Assembly: GCA_910591455.2 (NCBI GenBank)
Contig: OU342809.1
Span: 1,767,501-1,831,500, forward strand
Source of the DNA: Pholis gunnellus
Lineage: Eukaryota; Chordata; Actinopteri; Perciformes; Pholidae
Length of the DNA: 64,000 bases
Direction: 5' to 3'
Below, one piece after another: positions 10,403 through 44,545 of this stretch. The notes under the pieces were generated by a model. The model had not been told where the DNA came from and did no database searches. It was given only the letters and a program-made list of their open reading frames with translations. A program made the translations under genes and the position numbers. The number at the start of each line of letters is the position of its first letter. Positions within the stretch are counted from its first letter, which is position 1.

Positions 10403-11087
10403 CCGGGGGAAGAATCTTTCTTTATGTAGATGACATTGTGATGTGCTCTAAGACTCAACAACAATGCAAAGAGGAGACTCTGGCACTGCTAACGTTTCTC
10501 TGGGAACAAGGTCATAAAGTACGCAGAAACAAACTCCAGCTCTGGAAAGAAAAAGTGAAATATTTGGGTTTTGATTTATCAAAGAATGGCCGATCGACAA
10601 AAGAAAAGAAGCCGTTCACAAAGCAAAGAAAAAGACAAATGATGACATTCTTACAAATGACTAATTTCTGTAGAAATTGGGTTCCTAATTACACTGAATT
10701 AGCAAAACCTTTATCAAAATTGATTCATGATTAAACTATGGGAGCACATGGCGAGTTGTGCTGGACTCTTGAAGCAGACGAAGCTTTAAAGATTTAAAAA
10801 GATGTTAACAAGTTCATCAGGTGGGATTGCCAAATTATGACTTTTACACAAACAGTAGACTGCAGAGGGGTTTACATTCCATTTAAAGATGCAGATGTGA
10901 CTGTTTGTTGATGACTCGGGTCAAAATGATTTAGATGGTACAAATGCAACGGGATATGCAGTAGTGACAAATAATAAGGTTTAAAATCTGAATGTCTAAA
11001 CATCACATTCTTCAGCACAAAGCTGCAGAACTAATCACTCTCACAGACACAGAGGGAAAGACAAGGTCGTTACTAAGACCATAAAGG
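10403..11087 (+). pseudogene. ERV pol fragment: RT tail and RNase H, copy B
   Basis: The YVDD motif lies at 10423-10434, within a 98-codon stretch ending at 10734 that is slightly less degraded than in copy A. Copy B keeps about 60 further bases of RNase H-like sequence (11022-11087, a Lys-Ala-Ala-Glu-Leu-Ile pattern) where copy A has other sequence. It then jumps to the possible env region and has no integrase. Frameshifts and stops make it inactive. Confidence 0.72.
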
Positions 11088-11509
11088 TCAGCCCATCTGG
11101 CAGTTTCAGTCAGTCTGAGTACATGGATGACGTTGGGGTCCCTCGGGGAGATGCGGGGTTTTAATCAGTGCTGTTTTGGTGAGCAACACTATGGTAGAGA
11201 GCTCAGGAGGTGTTGCTGGTGGAAAGAGGGAGGAGTCTACAAAAATGTTTGGTTCATCTGGATTGAACTTTCATACCAAGTTTGGGGAGATTAATGCAGC
11301 GATGAATTGATGTGAACGTGACTAAACATACTCTAGTGTACTTACAGATTTCCTAGCAGGACGGTGAGGAGCTGGGAAGCGACGACTCAACGTAAATGTT
11401 TACACTGAACTGTAAATTAATGACGATTCATATGTCGAAAATCGAGAGAAGAGACGAAATGATGATTGCAGTAATACCTGTAGCTGATTAAGACAGTACA
11501 CAGAATGTT
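11088..11509. other. Possible env remnant, copy B
   Basis: Counterpart of 3839-4271. No intact frame or diagnostic motif was found. Confidence 0.3.
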
Positions 11510-12252
11510 TGTTAGAACATTCTTTATATTCAATATGTTGTTATTAGTATAATTCATATAACATTAAAATACATGTAATCTTGATACGTTCAATGTTATT
11601 GTTTTTTATGTTTTGTTCATGCTTTAAACATTTTTACACTACATTCAAAAATACACATTGATGTCTTGTTTATGTTTTGTTTATGTTTGGACATTTATTC
11701 AAATGTTATAGAAGGCGGTTGGACGTTGATTCATTTATTCATTTTGATTTTATTAGAAGTTATACGATAGTATAAACAGGCGGGTTATGTTCGAGCAAAA
11801 ATCTAAATGAGGAATGATAAGTGTGCTTACAAAGCTTGGTGTCCTTATGTGTCCTTGTTGTGTGAACGTCCTCTGACATTAAGCGCTACAGCTGTTTAGT
11901 CTCCACAGGAACACTCAGCACTGCTTGTAATGATTCATAAAGTTGTAGGCGGCGTCAATACTTCATGGTGTCTTCTGATTATAAAAGTGACCTTTGTACT
12001 AGAACGAATTGTTAAAGTGTCCAGATACTTAGAATATGCTGAATGAAGGCAGTTTGTGTGTGTTATGCTTCTGTGACGTATGTTGCTTGTGACACGATGT
12101 TTACTTGGTATAAATGTCCGAGGCTCAGAGACAGACCTCCGAGCAGCCTTGATCCATGTTTACTGTGTGTGAATCAACTCTGTCTCCTTCTTTGCAAAGA
12201 ATAAATGTCTGTTTAATGATTGTTACAACAGCTCGAGTGAATTTTTCTAACA
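11510..12252 (+). mobile_element. LTR-like block, copy B
   Basis: Duplicate of the copy A block, with the same TGTTAGAA start and TTCTAACA end. The TATA-like sequence, slightly changed, lies near 12109-12117, and AATAAA is retained. It is 743 bp, with a small insertion of repeated TATGTTTTGTT near 11670. It duplicated along with the segment and did not insert independently, because the flanks match copy A. Confidence 0.63.
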
Positions 12253-13110
12253 GGTTTTCTGAAATGTGCTTTGTGTTTGGTGTGAACACAGCATTAGAGG
12301 ACGACTCTACATGTCTGAATGATGCTTTTATTTTGTAGAAAGTCTCTTCACTAATAGATGTGATTTAGTTTAGTAGATGGAGAAATAAACTCTGTTCAAC
12401 GGTTCAACAGAAAGAGACAAAGATCCTCTGATCAACAGCTGAATACGAAGAGAAGAAATCAGCAGGTAAAAGAAACAGGAAGCTGAGATTTAAACATGAA
12501 CAGCTTCCTGTTTCTGTGTCAAGAGTTTCACAATAAAAGCAGCGTAGAACAAGCTGGACTTAACTTTATCAAAGCTCTTCTTCAGACTTCACAATAGAAA
12601 CAGAAGGTTAGTCTAGAGTTACTGTTGGACCATCAGCTGAACTCATCACAGTTTAAACCTCTTCAATCTATATTTACTGATCAATAATGAAACTAGTTCA
12701 TCATTATTCTGTCATGTGACTCAGTTTGAATCATTTCATTCAAACTGTTTCACAAGTAACTAAAACATCTGCTTCTGTTAGAATAACTATTATTGAAGGA
12801 AAGAAGAACAACATCATTATAAACTGCTGAGTCATAACTTTTCAACCTGGTGGACATTAATCTACACACATTCATTCACACGTTCACACTCATGTTGTTT
12901 TATTTATGGGTTTACACGACTGAGATTCTTCTTTTTCTTTGTTTACTTCCTGCTGTTTCACTTCCACACGTTGTCTGCGTAAGACAACACGTTTGTGTTT
13001 GTTTAAAAAGTTATTAATCTGTTTGGAATGAAACTCAAACTGTCAAACTGTAGTGGTGAAGCTCCGCCCCCTCATCTGACTCACCTGAGACAAACCAGGA
13101 AACATGTTGT

Positions 13111-13166
<56 letters not shown>

Positions 13167-13200
13167 GAGAGAGACGGACGATAAGATTCACCTTCAGACC
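12253..13200 (+). promoter_or_regulatory. Upstream region of TRIM-B
   Basis: Near-identical to 5004-5923. The 15-bp hairpin (12471-12515) is retained exactly, while the (CA)n (13113-13166) is roughly twice as long as in copy A. Start site not determined. Confidence 0.4.
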
Positions 13201-13287
13201 ATGAACACCACTTCCTCTAAGAGAAGGACATCTACAGGAGGGAATACTGGGAGTACTGGGAATACGACCACTTCAACCAGCTGCTGA
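13201..13287 (+). CDS. Upstream ORF in TRIM-B leader (28 codons)
   Basis: Same 28-codon Ser/Thr/Gly-rich frame as at 5924-6010, intact and in the same position 106 bases before the TRIM ATG. Conservation may simply reflect recent duplication. Confidence 0.3.
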   Translation: MNTTSSKRRTSTGGNTGSTGNTTTSTSC

Positions 13288-13393
13288 ATCCACAAACTGA
13301 ACAGAAGATTCACAAGAACAAAGACTCGGAGTAACTTTCAGGAAGTGGCTGAGCCGTCTGCCTGCTGTGAGTTCAGCTTCACTCAGAGACTAA

Positions 13394-14785
13394 ATGGCTT
13401 CCAGATTAGAAGAAGATCTCTGCTGTCCGGTCTGTCATGAGGTCTTTAGAGATCCCGTCATCCTGTCGTGTAGCCACAGCTTCTGTAACGCGTGTCTGCA
13501 GAGCTGGTGGACAGAAAAACCAACACGAGAGTGTCCGGTTTGTAAGAGAAGATCTTCAAAGGATCCACCTCCTAACTTGGCTCTAAAGAACCTGTGTGAG
13601 ACTTTCTTACAGGAGAGAGATCAGAGAGCTTCAGAGCCTCTCTGCAGTCTGCACTCTGAGAAACTCAAACTCTTCTGTCTGGACCATCAGCAGCCGGTGT
13701 GTCTCGTCTGCAGAGATTCAGAGAAACACAGCGACCACAGATTCAGACCCATCGATGAAGCTGCTCCACAACACAAGAAGAACCTTCAGGAAGCTCTGGA
13801 GCCCTTAAAGGAGAAGTTAAAGGTTTATGAACGAGTTAAAGTGAAGTTTGATCAAACAGCAGAACACATGAAGGTCCAGGCCCGACGCACAGAGAGGCAG
13901 ATTCAGGAGCAGTTTAAGAAGCTTCACCAGTTTCTAGAGGAGGAAGAGGAGGCCAGGATGGCTGCACTGAGGGAGGAAGAGGAGCAGAAGAGTCAGATGA
14001 TGAAGGAGAAGATGGAGGCTCTGAGCAGAGAGATAGCAGCTCTTTCAGACACAGTCAGAGCCACAGAGGACGAGCTGAGAGCTGAAGACGTCTCATTCCT
14101 GAACAACTACAAGGCTGCAGTGGAAAGAGTCCTGCAGCGCCTCCTGCTGGAGAATCCACAGCTGCTCTCAGGAGCTCTGATAGACCAGGCCAAACACCTG
14201 GGCAACCTGGCCTTCAACATCTGGAACAAGATGAAGGACATGGTCTCCTACACTCCTGTGGTTCTGGACCCAAACACTGCTTATCCAGAACTCATCCTGT
14301 CTGAAGATCTGACCAGTGTGAGAGGAGGAGAAGAGAGACAGCAGCTTCCTTATAATCCAGAGAGGTTTGATTGTTACTGGTCTGTTCTGGGTTCTGAGGG
14401 ATTTAACTCAGGGACTCACATCTGGGACGTCCAGGTTGGAGACAATACATTCTGGGAACTGGGTGTGTTAGCAGAGTCTGTCCAGAGGAAGAGAGACATA
14501 TGGTCTGGATTATGGAGAATATCGTTTCATGGAGATAAATACAGAGCTTCCTCTCCATCATCAGCTCTATTCACTGTTCTCAAAGTCCAGAAGAGGTTCC
14601 AGAGCATCAGAGTGAATCTGGACTGTAACAGAGGAAAGCTGTCGTTCTCTGATCCTGAAACCAACACACACATACACACCTTCACACACACTTTCACTGA
14701 GAGGATGTTTCCGTACATGTGTACTCTGGATCTCCAACTGAAGGTTTTACCAGTGAAGGTCTCTGTGACTGTAGAACAGAAATAG
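13394..14785 (+). CDS. TRIM-family E3 ubiquitin ligase, RING/B-box2/coiled-coil/SPRY (copy B)
   Basis: Intronless 463-residue tandem paralogue of the 6117 gene with all RING C3HC4 and B-box2 ligands intact. It differs from copy A by a shorter linker after the RING, changes at the B-box (Leu-Val-Cys-Arg-Asp against Val-Val-Cys-Ser-Val), a handful of coiled-coil changes and roughly two dozen or more changes in PRY/SPRY. The last 45 or so codons are nearly identical again. Function is inferred as for copy A: a cytosolic E3 ligase with SPRY target binding. The clustering of changes in SPRY suggests the two copies bind different targets or that one acquired a SPRY block by gene conversion. Confidence 0.93.
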   Translation: MASRLEEDLCCPVCHEVFRDPVILSCSHSFCNACLQSWWTEKPTRECPVCKRRSSKDPPPNLALKNLCETFLQERDQRASEPLCSLHSEKLKLFCLDHQQPVCLVCRDSEKHSDHRFRPIDEAAPQHKKNLQEALEPLKEKLKVYERVKVKFDQTAEHMKVQARRTERQIQEQFKKLHQFLEEEEEARMAALREEEEQKSQMMKEKMEALSREIAALSDTVRATEDELRAEDVSFLNNYKAAVERVLQRLLLENPQLLSGALIDQAKHLGNLAFNIWNKMKDMVSYTPVVLDPNTAYPELILSEDLTSVRGGEERQQLPYNPERFDCYWSVLGSEGFNSGTHIWDVQVGDNTFWELGVLAESVQRKRDIWSGLWRISFHGDKYRASSPSSALFTVLKVQKRFQSIRVNLDCNRGKLSFSDPETNTHIHTFTHTFTERMFPYMCTLDLQLKVLPVKVSVTVEQK

Positions 14786-14867
14786 AAGATGTTGACGGTG
14801 ATGATGACGCACTTCATTTACTTCTGAGTCTTTGAGGAACATGTGACTATGTTGTCCTGATGATGAA

Positions 14868-14901
<34 letters not shown>

Positions 14902-15843
14902 GTTTTCATGGTGATGATGATGATGATGATGATGGTGATGGGTTTTCATGGTGATGATGATGATGATGATGGTGATGGTTTTCATGGTGATGATGATGAT
15001 GATGATGATGGTGATGGTTTTCATGGTGATGATGATGGTGATGGTTTTCATGGTGATGATGATGAAGATGAAGATGATGATGATGAGGATGAGGATGAGG
15101 ATGATGATGAGGATGATATCTTCACTATAACTAGAAGGTGTGGTGTGAACGTTGGATGCTGAGAAGTTGCCGCTTCACTGAATCGCTGGTTTAAATGTTA
15201 AATCATCATTTGAGCTTTGTTCTTGTTTTGTGTGTGATCACATTCCATGTGTACGCGTGTCAGAGGAAAGCACAAGGAAAGAGATTTAAGTCAGAAATCT
15301 AGAAATAACAAACAGATGTTCTCTGAGATAAAGTCAGACATTTATGAGAAACAAACTCAGAAGAATTGTTGTGTTACAGGAAAGTAGAGACGAAGAACTT
15401 CTGTGTTTGACGACAGGAAGCAAAGCTAACAGTAAAAACTAAGCGTTGAGAAGAGAACGTTCCTCTGAACACAAAGCGTTGTGTTCCCAACTGAGGGAGA
15501 ACATCACTGATGATGGAGAATTATGTCCTGTAGAGTTTTCCTTCAATGGATATGTGATGGTGGGAGGAGCTACACGTATATTATTGATTATATATCTTTA
15601 CTAGTGAATGTGTTTTAGAGAGTTTATTTCACATTATTATTGTACATTCCTCAGTAAAAGTGTAGAAATGTTGCTTCAGTCGTTTGTAAACCTTCAAATG
15701 TTCAAACGACGTCTGAAGCAGAATGTTTGTGATTCGCTCTCACTCATTTATATTTTGCTGTTTTAATAAACGACGTCGGGAAGAAATGTAGTTTGGTCGC
15801 TTTAATGCAAACATGCTGGAGTCATATAGAGCTTAAACATGAT
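14786..15843 (+). terminator. 3' UTR of TRIM-B with (GAT)n block and poly(A) signal
   Basis: Holds the enlarged (GAT)n/minisatellite (14857-15116) and AATAAA at 15765-15770, matching copy A's 8428-8433. Homology to copy A ends at about 15843. Confidence 0.55.
14857..15116. repeat. (GAT)n microsatellite and minisatellite, copy B
   Basis: Five GGTTTTCATGGTGAT spacers can be counted here against three in copy A. The length change is recent, because the flanks are nearly identical. Confidence 0.9.
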
Positions 15844-15887
15844 GATGAGCTCAGAGACATGAAACATATCATCAGCCTTTCAGAGGA

Positions 15888-15922
<35 letters not shown>

Positions 15923-16677
15923 AAATACACACACAGGAGGTGTGTCATCTTGAGTTTTACAAAATTATTTAATTAATTTAAAGACAAAAAAGTGATTTAA
16001 TAAATACAAATAAAAGATTCATTAAACATAGTTCTAGTGGCATTATAACGTATAAAGCACAATACTATTTTACAGGTACGTAAGAAATTCTAGTCCAGCT
16101 GATAGATATCAGTCATTTAAAAGAATAAAATAAATCTAATCACAATATCTTGGCTGCTATTTATTTATTTATTTTAAAGACAAAGAATAATTTTGATGTG
16201 AACCTTTACATTTGTTATTAAAGAACAAGTTTCAGTTTCAGTCATAGATCAGTTTGTAAATCACTTTAAACATGTTTTTTATTGTTATAATGACACTTTG
16301 TACATTAAATCCGTAATTGTTACATGTATTGTGTGTAGTTAGCTCCATCAACACTAAGAGAGGTTTTATTATTAAACTATACATTTGTGTTCATGATTTC
16401 ATCTTCATCTTTCATCTTTATGACATTTTTCAGACAATCTTTAATGTTTTATAACTCAGGTTTTTTTGGTTAAATCAAAAAAATAGTTTTGTAGAAAAGT
16501 ATATTGATGTACTTAGTTACTTTCCACCATTGCTCTCACTATGAACCCACACGCGCTCATGATTTATTCATGAGCTGTCCACGGTAAAAAAAAAAGAAAC
16601 GTCTGCAACTTTCCTCCTAGTACCCATTTCTCCCACCGCCCGTGAACGCAGCAGCAGGCTGACTGTGCTCTGTGAAG
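15844..16677 (+). promoter_or_regulatory. Intergenic region and glg1 promoter/5' UTR
   Basis: Contains (CA)n at about 15889-15920, AT-rich unassigned sequence, and a short fish-repeat tail near 16498-16533 (GATGTACTTAGTTAC, also seen near 49850). Base composition becomes GC- and CpG-richer over the last 100 bases before the glg1 ATG and through exon 1, consistent with a CpG-island promoter. No TATA box was seen near the start. Confidence 0.45.
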
Positions 16678-40347
<23,670 letters not shown>

Positions 40348-40419
40348 ACCCCGCCCCCCTCCGGGGTCAGGACACGCCCACAACAAGAGGAACCACACAC
40401 CCTCCCCCTCCCTCTCTTA

Positions 40420-40447
<28 letters not shown>
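40420..40447. repeat. C28 homopolymer in glg1 3' UTR
   Basis: 28 consecutive C residues 73 bases after the stop codon. Its true length may be uncertain because of sequencing slippage. Confidence 0.85.
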
Positions 40448-40450
<3 letters not shown>

Positions 40451-40933
40451 ACTTCAACTCCCCTCACCCCCCTCTTCATCTACAAACACCCTTTGGCCCT
40501 TCTTCTTCATCGCTGGAATGACATTACCCACAATCCTGCAGACGACAGTCGGCTCGATCAGTGACTCACCTGCTCTTCCTTCCTTTTTCATGAGCCCTGC
40601 CCACTCTCTCCAGGAGGCCACGCCCCCTGTTTCCTCTTCTTCTTCTCTTCCCCGAGCTTTGATAAACGAGCGCAGGGTCCTCCTGTGGTTTTACTCCACA
40701 CTCACCTGATGTAGATGCAGTATTACTCCGCAGTTATTTACTTCCTCTACCCCCCCCCCCCCCCCCCCCCACCCACCCACCCACCCATTGGCTGTGGGGC
40801 GAAGAGAAGGAGGGGGAGGGGCTTGTAAGAATATGAGGTCAAATCATATTCAGTGTAAATGTGTAGAAAGTGGGAAATGCTCATGTATAGAGCAGTTTAA
40901 TGACTACAGTATTTCAATGACTACAGTGTGTGA

Positions 40934-40970
<37 letters not shown>

Positions 40971-41970
40971 TGATTGAAACTGTCTTTCTACCACCATATT
41001 GTTCTAGTTTGTCGTCCTGCTAAAGGGTTTTTCGGGGGTTGTTTTTGGCTCTGGATATATCTCCTTTTTTTTTTTTTTTTTTTTTTTCGCTGAAGTGTTA
41101 GTTAGATTTTATCGCCATGGGACTGCCGGGCGGGCGGTGCCAACCAGCCAGCCCTTCCACCGAGCCACAGATAAGAGACCCAGAGAGGACGGGGGGGGGG
41201 ACACGCATCTCAAAACACTCCCAGCCAGCTCGCTCAGAATCTCTTCTCGCAGCAGGAAGAGAAGTACTTGTGGATATTTTTATTTTTTTGCTTTCTGAAA
41301 CGGCAGACTGGCTTTTTAAAATATTTTTTTTTTTCCGGTCATGAACACGCGCAGAGAGCGGCTTGCTGGTGTCGTCGAGCTGGTTGGTACAGAGAAGCTG
41401 ACAAGCAATGCAGGAAAAAAAACAAACAGAATAAAGAAATGAAAAGATTCTAGATTATTATAGAGATGTGAACATTTTTGTGTAAAGATGATACTGGAAT
41501 CACTGCACATATTTCGTTTTTTCTTTTTCATATCTATAAATATATATATATATTGTTTTGTCATAGCCTTATTTATTTGTTTACTAATGGTTAAAGTCTT
41601 TTTTTTTTCTATGATTTTGAATGTTCTCCGGTTTTGCCTTTTCTCCAGCGAGCGAGCGTCTCCCCTCCCTGTGGTGTGGGGGGGGGGGGGTTCGTCCTCG
41701 GCCTCCTCCGGGCATCAACCTGCTCCACAGAGTGACAGTGAACGCCTCTCCGGTGGGCAGACTGGGTTTCTTAGAAGACAAGCAGGTCTCTGGCGACGTA
41801 ATGTGAAAGGTTTTAGAGGCGGGAGCGTTGATATATTTTTAATGTGATGATACTTTGGGGAATGACCACTGGGGTGCGTTCATGCTCCATCAAACATAAT
41901 CAGTGATGTGGATACGAAGACGGAAGAGGGTTCATTTTCACGTTTCTTCATCTCTAGTTGGGTTCTTTTT

Positions 41971-42200
41971 AAAGGTGCAGTGTGTGATTTGGCGACATCT
42001 AGTGGTGAGGCTGCAGATTGGAACCAACTGAAACTTCTCCCGTGTTACAAGCGTGTAGAGAACGAGAGTCATTGTTTAGTTTCTCGGTTCTATGCTACTG
42101 TAGAAACATGGAGGCCGGATCCCTGAAGAGACAAACATACTTAATATATATAACACTTCTGCCAATAGATCCCCCTTAAATACTAAACACTGTACCTTTT
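41971..42200. mobile_element. MITE-like element with terminal inverted repeats, in glg1 3' UTR
   Basis: Begins AAAGGTGCAGTGTG and ends CACTGTACCTTTT, an imperfect inverted terminal repeat; the surrounding TTTAAA also mirrors. The interior (GCGACATCTAGTGGTGAGG) resembles a repeat common in spiny-rayed fish. It has no coding capacity and depends on a transposase elsewhere. Confidence 0.7.
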
Positions 42201-43271
42201 AAATGTACCTGTAACCATTCAACCTACACCAGGAAATGAGTCTGAAGTTTTTCTTTCTTTGGTTCCAGTTTTAAAAAAACGAACCGAACTACAGACGTGA
42301 AAGCAAAAACCAAACTTGAACGAGTTGTCTCGCGTACACACGACGTCTTTTGTAGTTTCTTTCTGCTTCGTCACAAGTAAATGATCTTTGATGTGAGAAA
42401 CACGCACAAAAACAAAGAGCAGAAAAAAAACAAAACTGGACAACAAGCAAAAGTAACAAAATGATTTTAGCTCAAAGGTCCACTAACGAGCTTTTTTTGG
42501 GGGGAGGAAAGGGGGCGGGACTTAGACTGAATCACACAGTCTTATTGGGTAGAACGGAGCCGGATCAGGTGTTTGGTTTCTCTGGGTCTGGTGTGTTTCT
42601 GCTCAGCCTGCAGTTTGATGCCGGAGGAAGAAGGTGTAACCGTACGTCGGGGGGGTCGGGTTGTTTGTTGAGGTCTTTTTTTTTTTTTTTTGGTCTCTTG
42701 AGTCTCTCCTCCCAGCTCGATCCGATCTCGTGTACATGTGTACTATACTGATGACAGACTGTAAAACGAGCGGTTAGCTTTGTTTGTTTGTTTCGTCCTG
42801 ATAACGTTGAACTGCCTTCACTTTTTATTTCTTCATCTGACGTCGGGGTTTTTTATCAAAGCGTGCCTACTCGACGTCCCGCCGAAGGATCCCGCTGTAC
42901 AGAACATCCCAGAACCCCCTGCAGCACCCGGCAGAAGAGCCTGTGGGCGCGTGTGTGTGTGTGTGTGCGTGTGTGTGTGTGTTTGATGGATGGATGACAT
43001 GTCTTGTGTGTGTGTGTGTTGCCCACAGAGTGCGATCTCTGTTTCCTCGCTGTTCTCGTCCCGATCGATGGCGACTAGAACATTTCTTAATTTTTAAGTT
43101 TGTGATGATTAAGATCTTTTTTTTGTAAACGATACTCTGTGTCTGATTTCATTGAATTCCTGATCATCTGATTAATTCTACCCCCCCCCCCCCCCCCTGT
43201 CCACTTTTCTTTTTTGGGGGGTTTCTTTTTGTTGTTCTGTACAGATGAAAATTGGACAGTTTGTTAATAAT

Positions 43272-43277
43272 AATAAA
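43272..43277 (+). terminator. glg1: glg1 poly(A) signal AATAAA
   Basis: Canonical hexamer followed by a T/G-rich stretch. It is the last good signal before the intergenic region. Confidence 0.65.
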
Positions 43278-43297
43278 GTCTGCAAGGTTTCTATTCT

Positions 43298-44462
43298 GTA
43301 GTCCGATGTGTTCATTTCAAACCCGTCTTCAGGAGATTTCTTCTTGTCAAACGAAGCTCAGACTCAAACCATCAGTGAATGGGTTTAATAATCCGTATTG
43401 TGTCTATCGAAGCCCTTCTGGTGGACCAACATGGGACCTAATTTAGGAAAATATTGTCTCAGGAGAGGACAGCTGGCTAGTTAGATTGATCAGTGGGCTA
43501 GCGTGACTGTTGTGAAACTAGCTAGCAGAACTTTGTAGGAGTAAGATTTAAAGATATGCAAGAAGTTTTTACGTGACATTACATTTTTAACGTTTTGACA
43601 TGTTGGGCGGTGACGATACCAAAACATGCTGCCTCTGTCTAACGGACATTTTCAGCCCTCAAACGCATTAAAACGTGTTCAAGAAATACAACTGGGGAGG
43701 CTCGACTGTCTTCACTGGCGTCCATGAATCCAGAAGAACTTCTTAGTGGAACTAAAACACACGGATGTGCTGCTGAACAACCGCGTCATTGAACTCTAAC
43801 AAAGAAAGGAGGATGGACTTTCTCTTTTAAATAGTGAACAGCAGCTTTGGTAAGTGAACTGCTTTTGTGTTTTTACATCTGCAGTAGCGTTACTACTGTC
43901 TATGGTGGTGTTTTTATGATCTGGTTAACATTGTTTCCTCTGCTGTGAATAATATCTGAATGGTGCTCTTGTGTGCGGATGAATGCGTGTTTTAGCGCCA
44001 CAGTTTTGCTGGATTGTTGCAGAGGCCTGTTGAATCGTGTTATTATGTTGTTCTACCTGCTTTGTTGTCATATACATACATGTGACTGGTTCTTGTGAGT
44101 TTGTTCTTGTCATTGTGTTCATTACATTGATTTTGACTCTATGCATTGTCCTTTTATTGACTAAGCATCCCGTCTTGCGCGTATTCATGTATCTGCACTC
44201 TGCAGTTGGTGTATTTGTAGCCCTCATAGGTGTTGAGCTTCATCTAACATTTTATTTCACATGTTGGAGTGTTATGTGAATATGAGGTTTGTACACGAAA
44301 AAAGAATAACCCGTAGCTGTTGCGTCATAATGAGGTTATTAGGAGGTGGTTCAACTGTATAGGACAGCAGTGAAGGCCCGCCACTGTGATCTCTATAATA
44401 AAACGTGTTAAAAATAAATAATATTAAATCAGTGCATTTAGTCTGTAGAACAGTTTACTCAC
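43298..44462. other. Intergenic region between glg1 and the TRIM array
   Basis: No gene was recognised. Contains a GCTAGC/GCTAG cluster (43470-43530). A hydrophobic open stretch (44037-44279) lacks a start codon, and an AATAAA lies at about 44398. Possibly retroelement debris. Confidence 0.4.
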
Positions 44463-44545
44463 CAGAGTTAGTCAGAGACTCTGCTGGATTCAGTTGAATG
44501 TTTCTTTAGAGAGAAACAGAGACTTGTCTCTGCTGTCGATCAGAC
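44463..44545 (-). pseudogene. Orphan TRIM 5' non-coding exon
   Basis: The minus strand reads the same non-coding first exon as T1 and T2 (CAACTGAATCCAGCAGAGTC, then ACTCTG|GTGAGT donor at 44462-44457). No TRIM coding exon lies between it and glg1. It is therefore the leftover first exon of a lost or never fully duplicated TRIM copy. Confidence 0.75.

Larger units (their letters stand above)
9111..15843 (+). repeat. Tandem segmental duplication, copy B
   Basis: Second copy of the unit. It matches copy A from the window's first base. Compared with A it has an expanded (CA)n at 13113-13166, more (GAT)n units at 14857-15116, and a deletion joining RNase H-like retroviral sequence (about 11087) directly to sequence equal to about 3840 of copy A. 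After about 15843 it becomes unrelated sequence leading to the glg1 promoter. Confidence 0.93.
40348..43297 (+). other. glg1: glg1 3' UTR
   Basis: About 2.9 kb ending near an AATAAA at 43272-43277. It holds three C homopolymers (40420-40447, 28 C; 40750-40770; 43181-43197), (TG)n at 40939-40968 and about 42953-42980, poly(T) at about 41065-41087, and a TIR-bearing repeat at 41971-42200. The frames within it are not genes. The extent is inferred from the single good poly(A) signal. Confidence 0.6.

Noticed and set aside
14860..15162. Asp- or Met-rich frames over the GAT block
   Set aside because: Pure product of the triplet repeat. All frames are open in such repeats.
44037..44279. Hydrophobic 80-codon frame resembling a small membrane protein
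   Set aside because: It has no usable ATG near its beginning, no recognisable family, and lies in AT-rich intergenic sequence.
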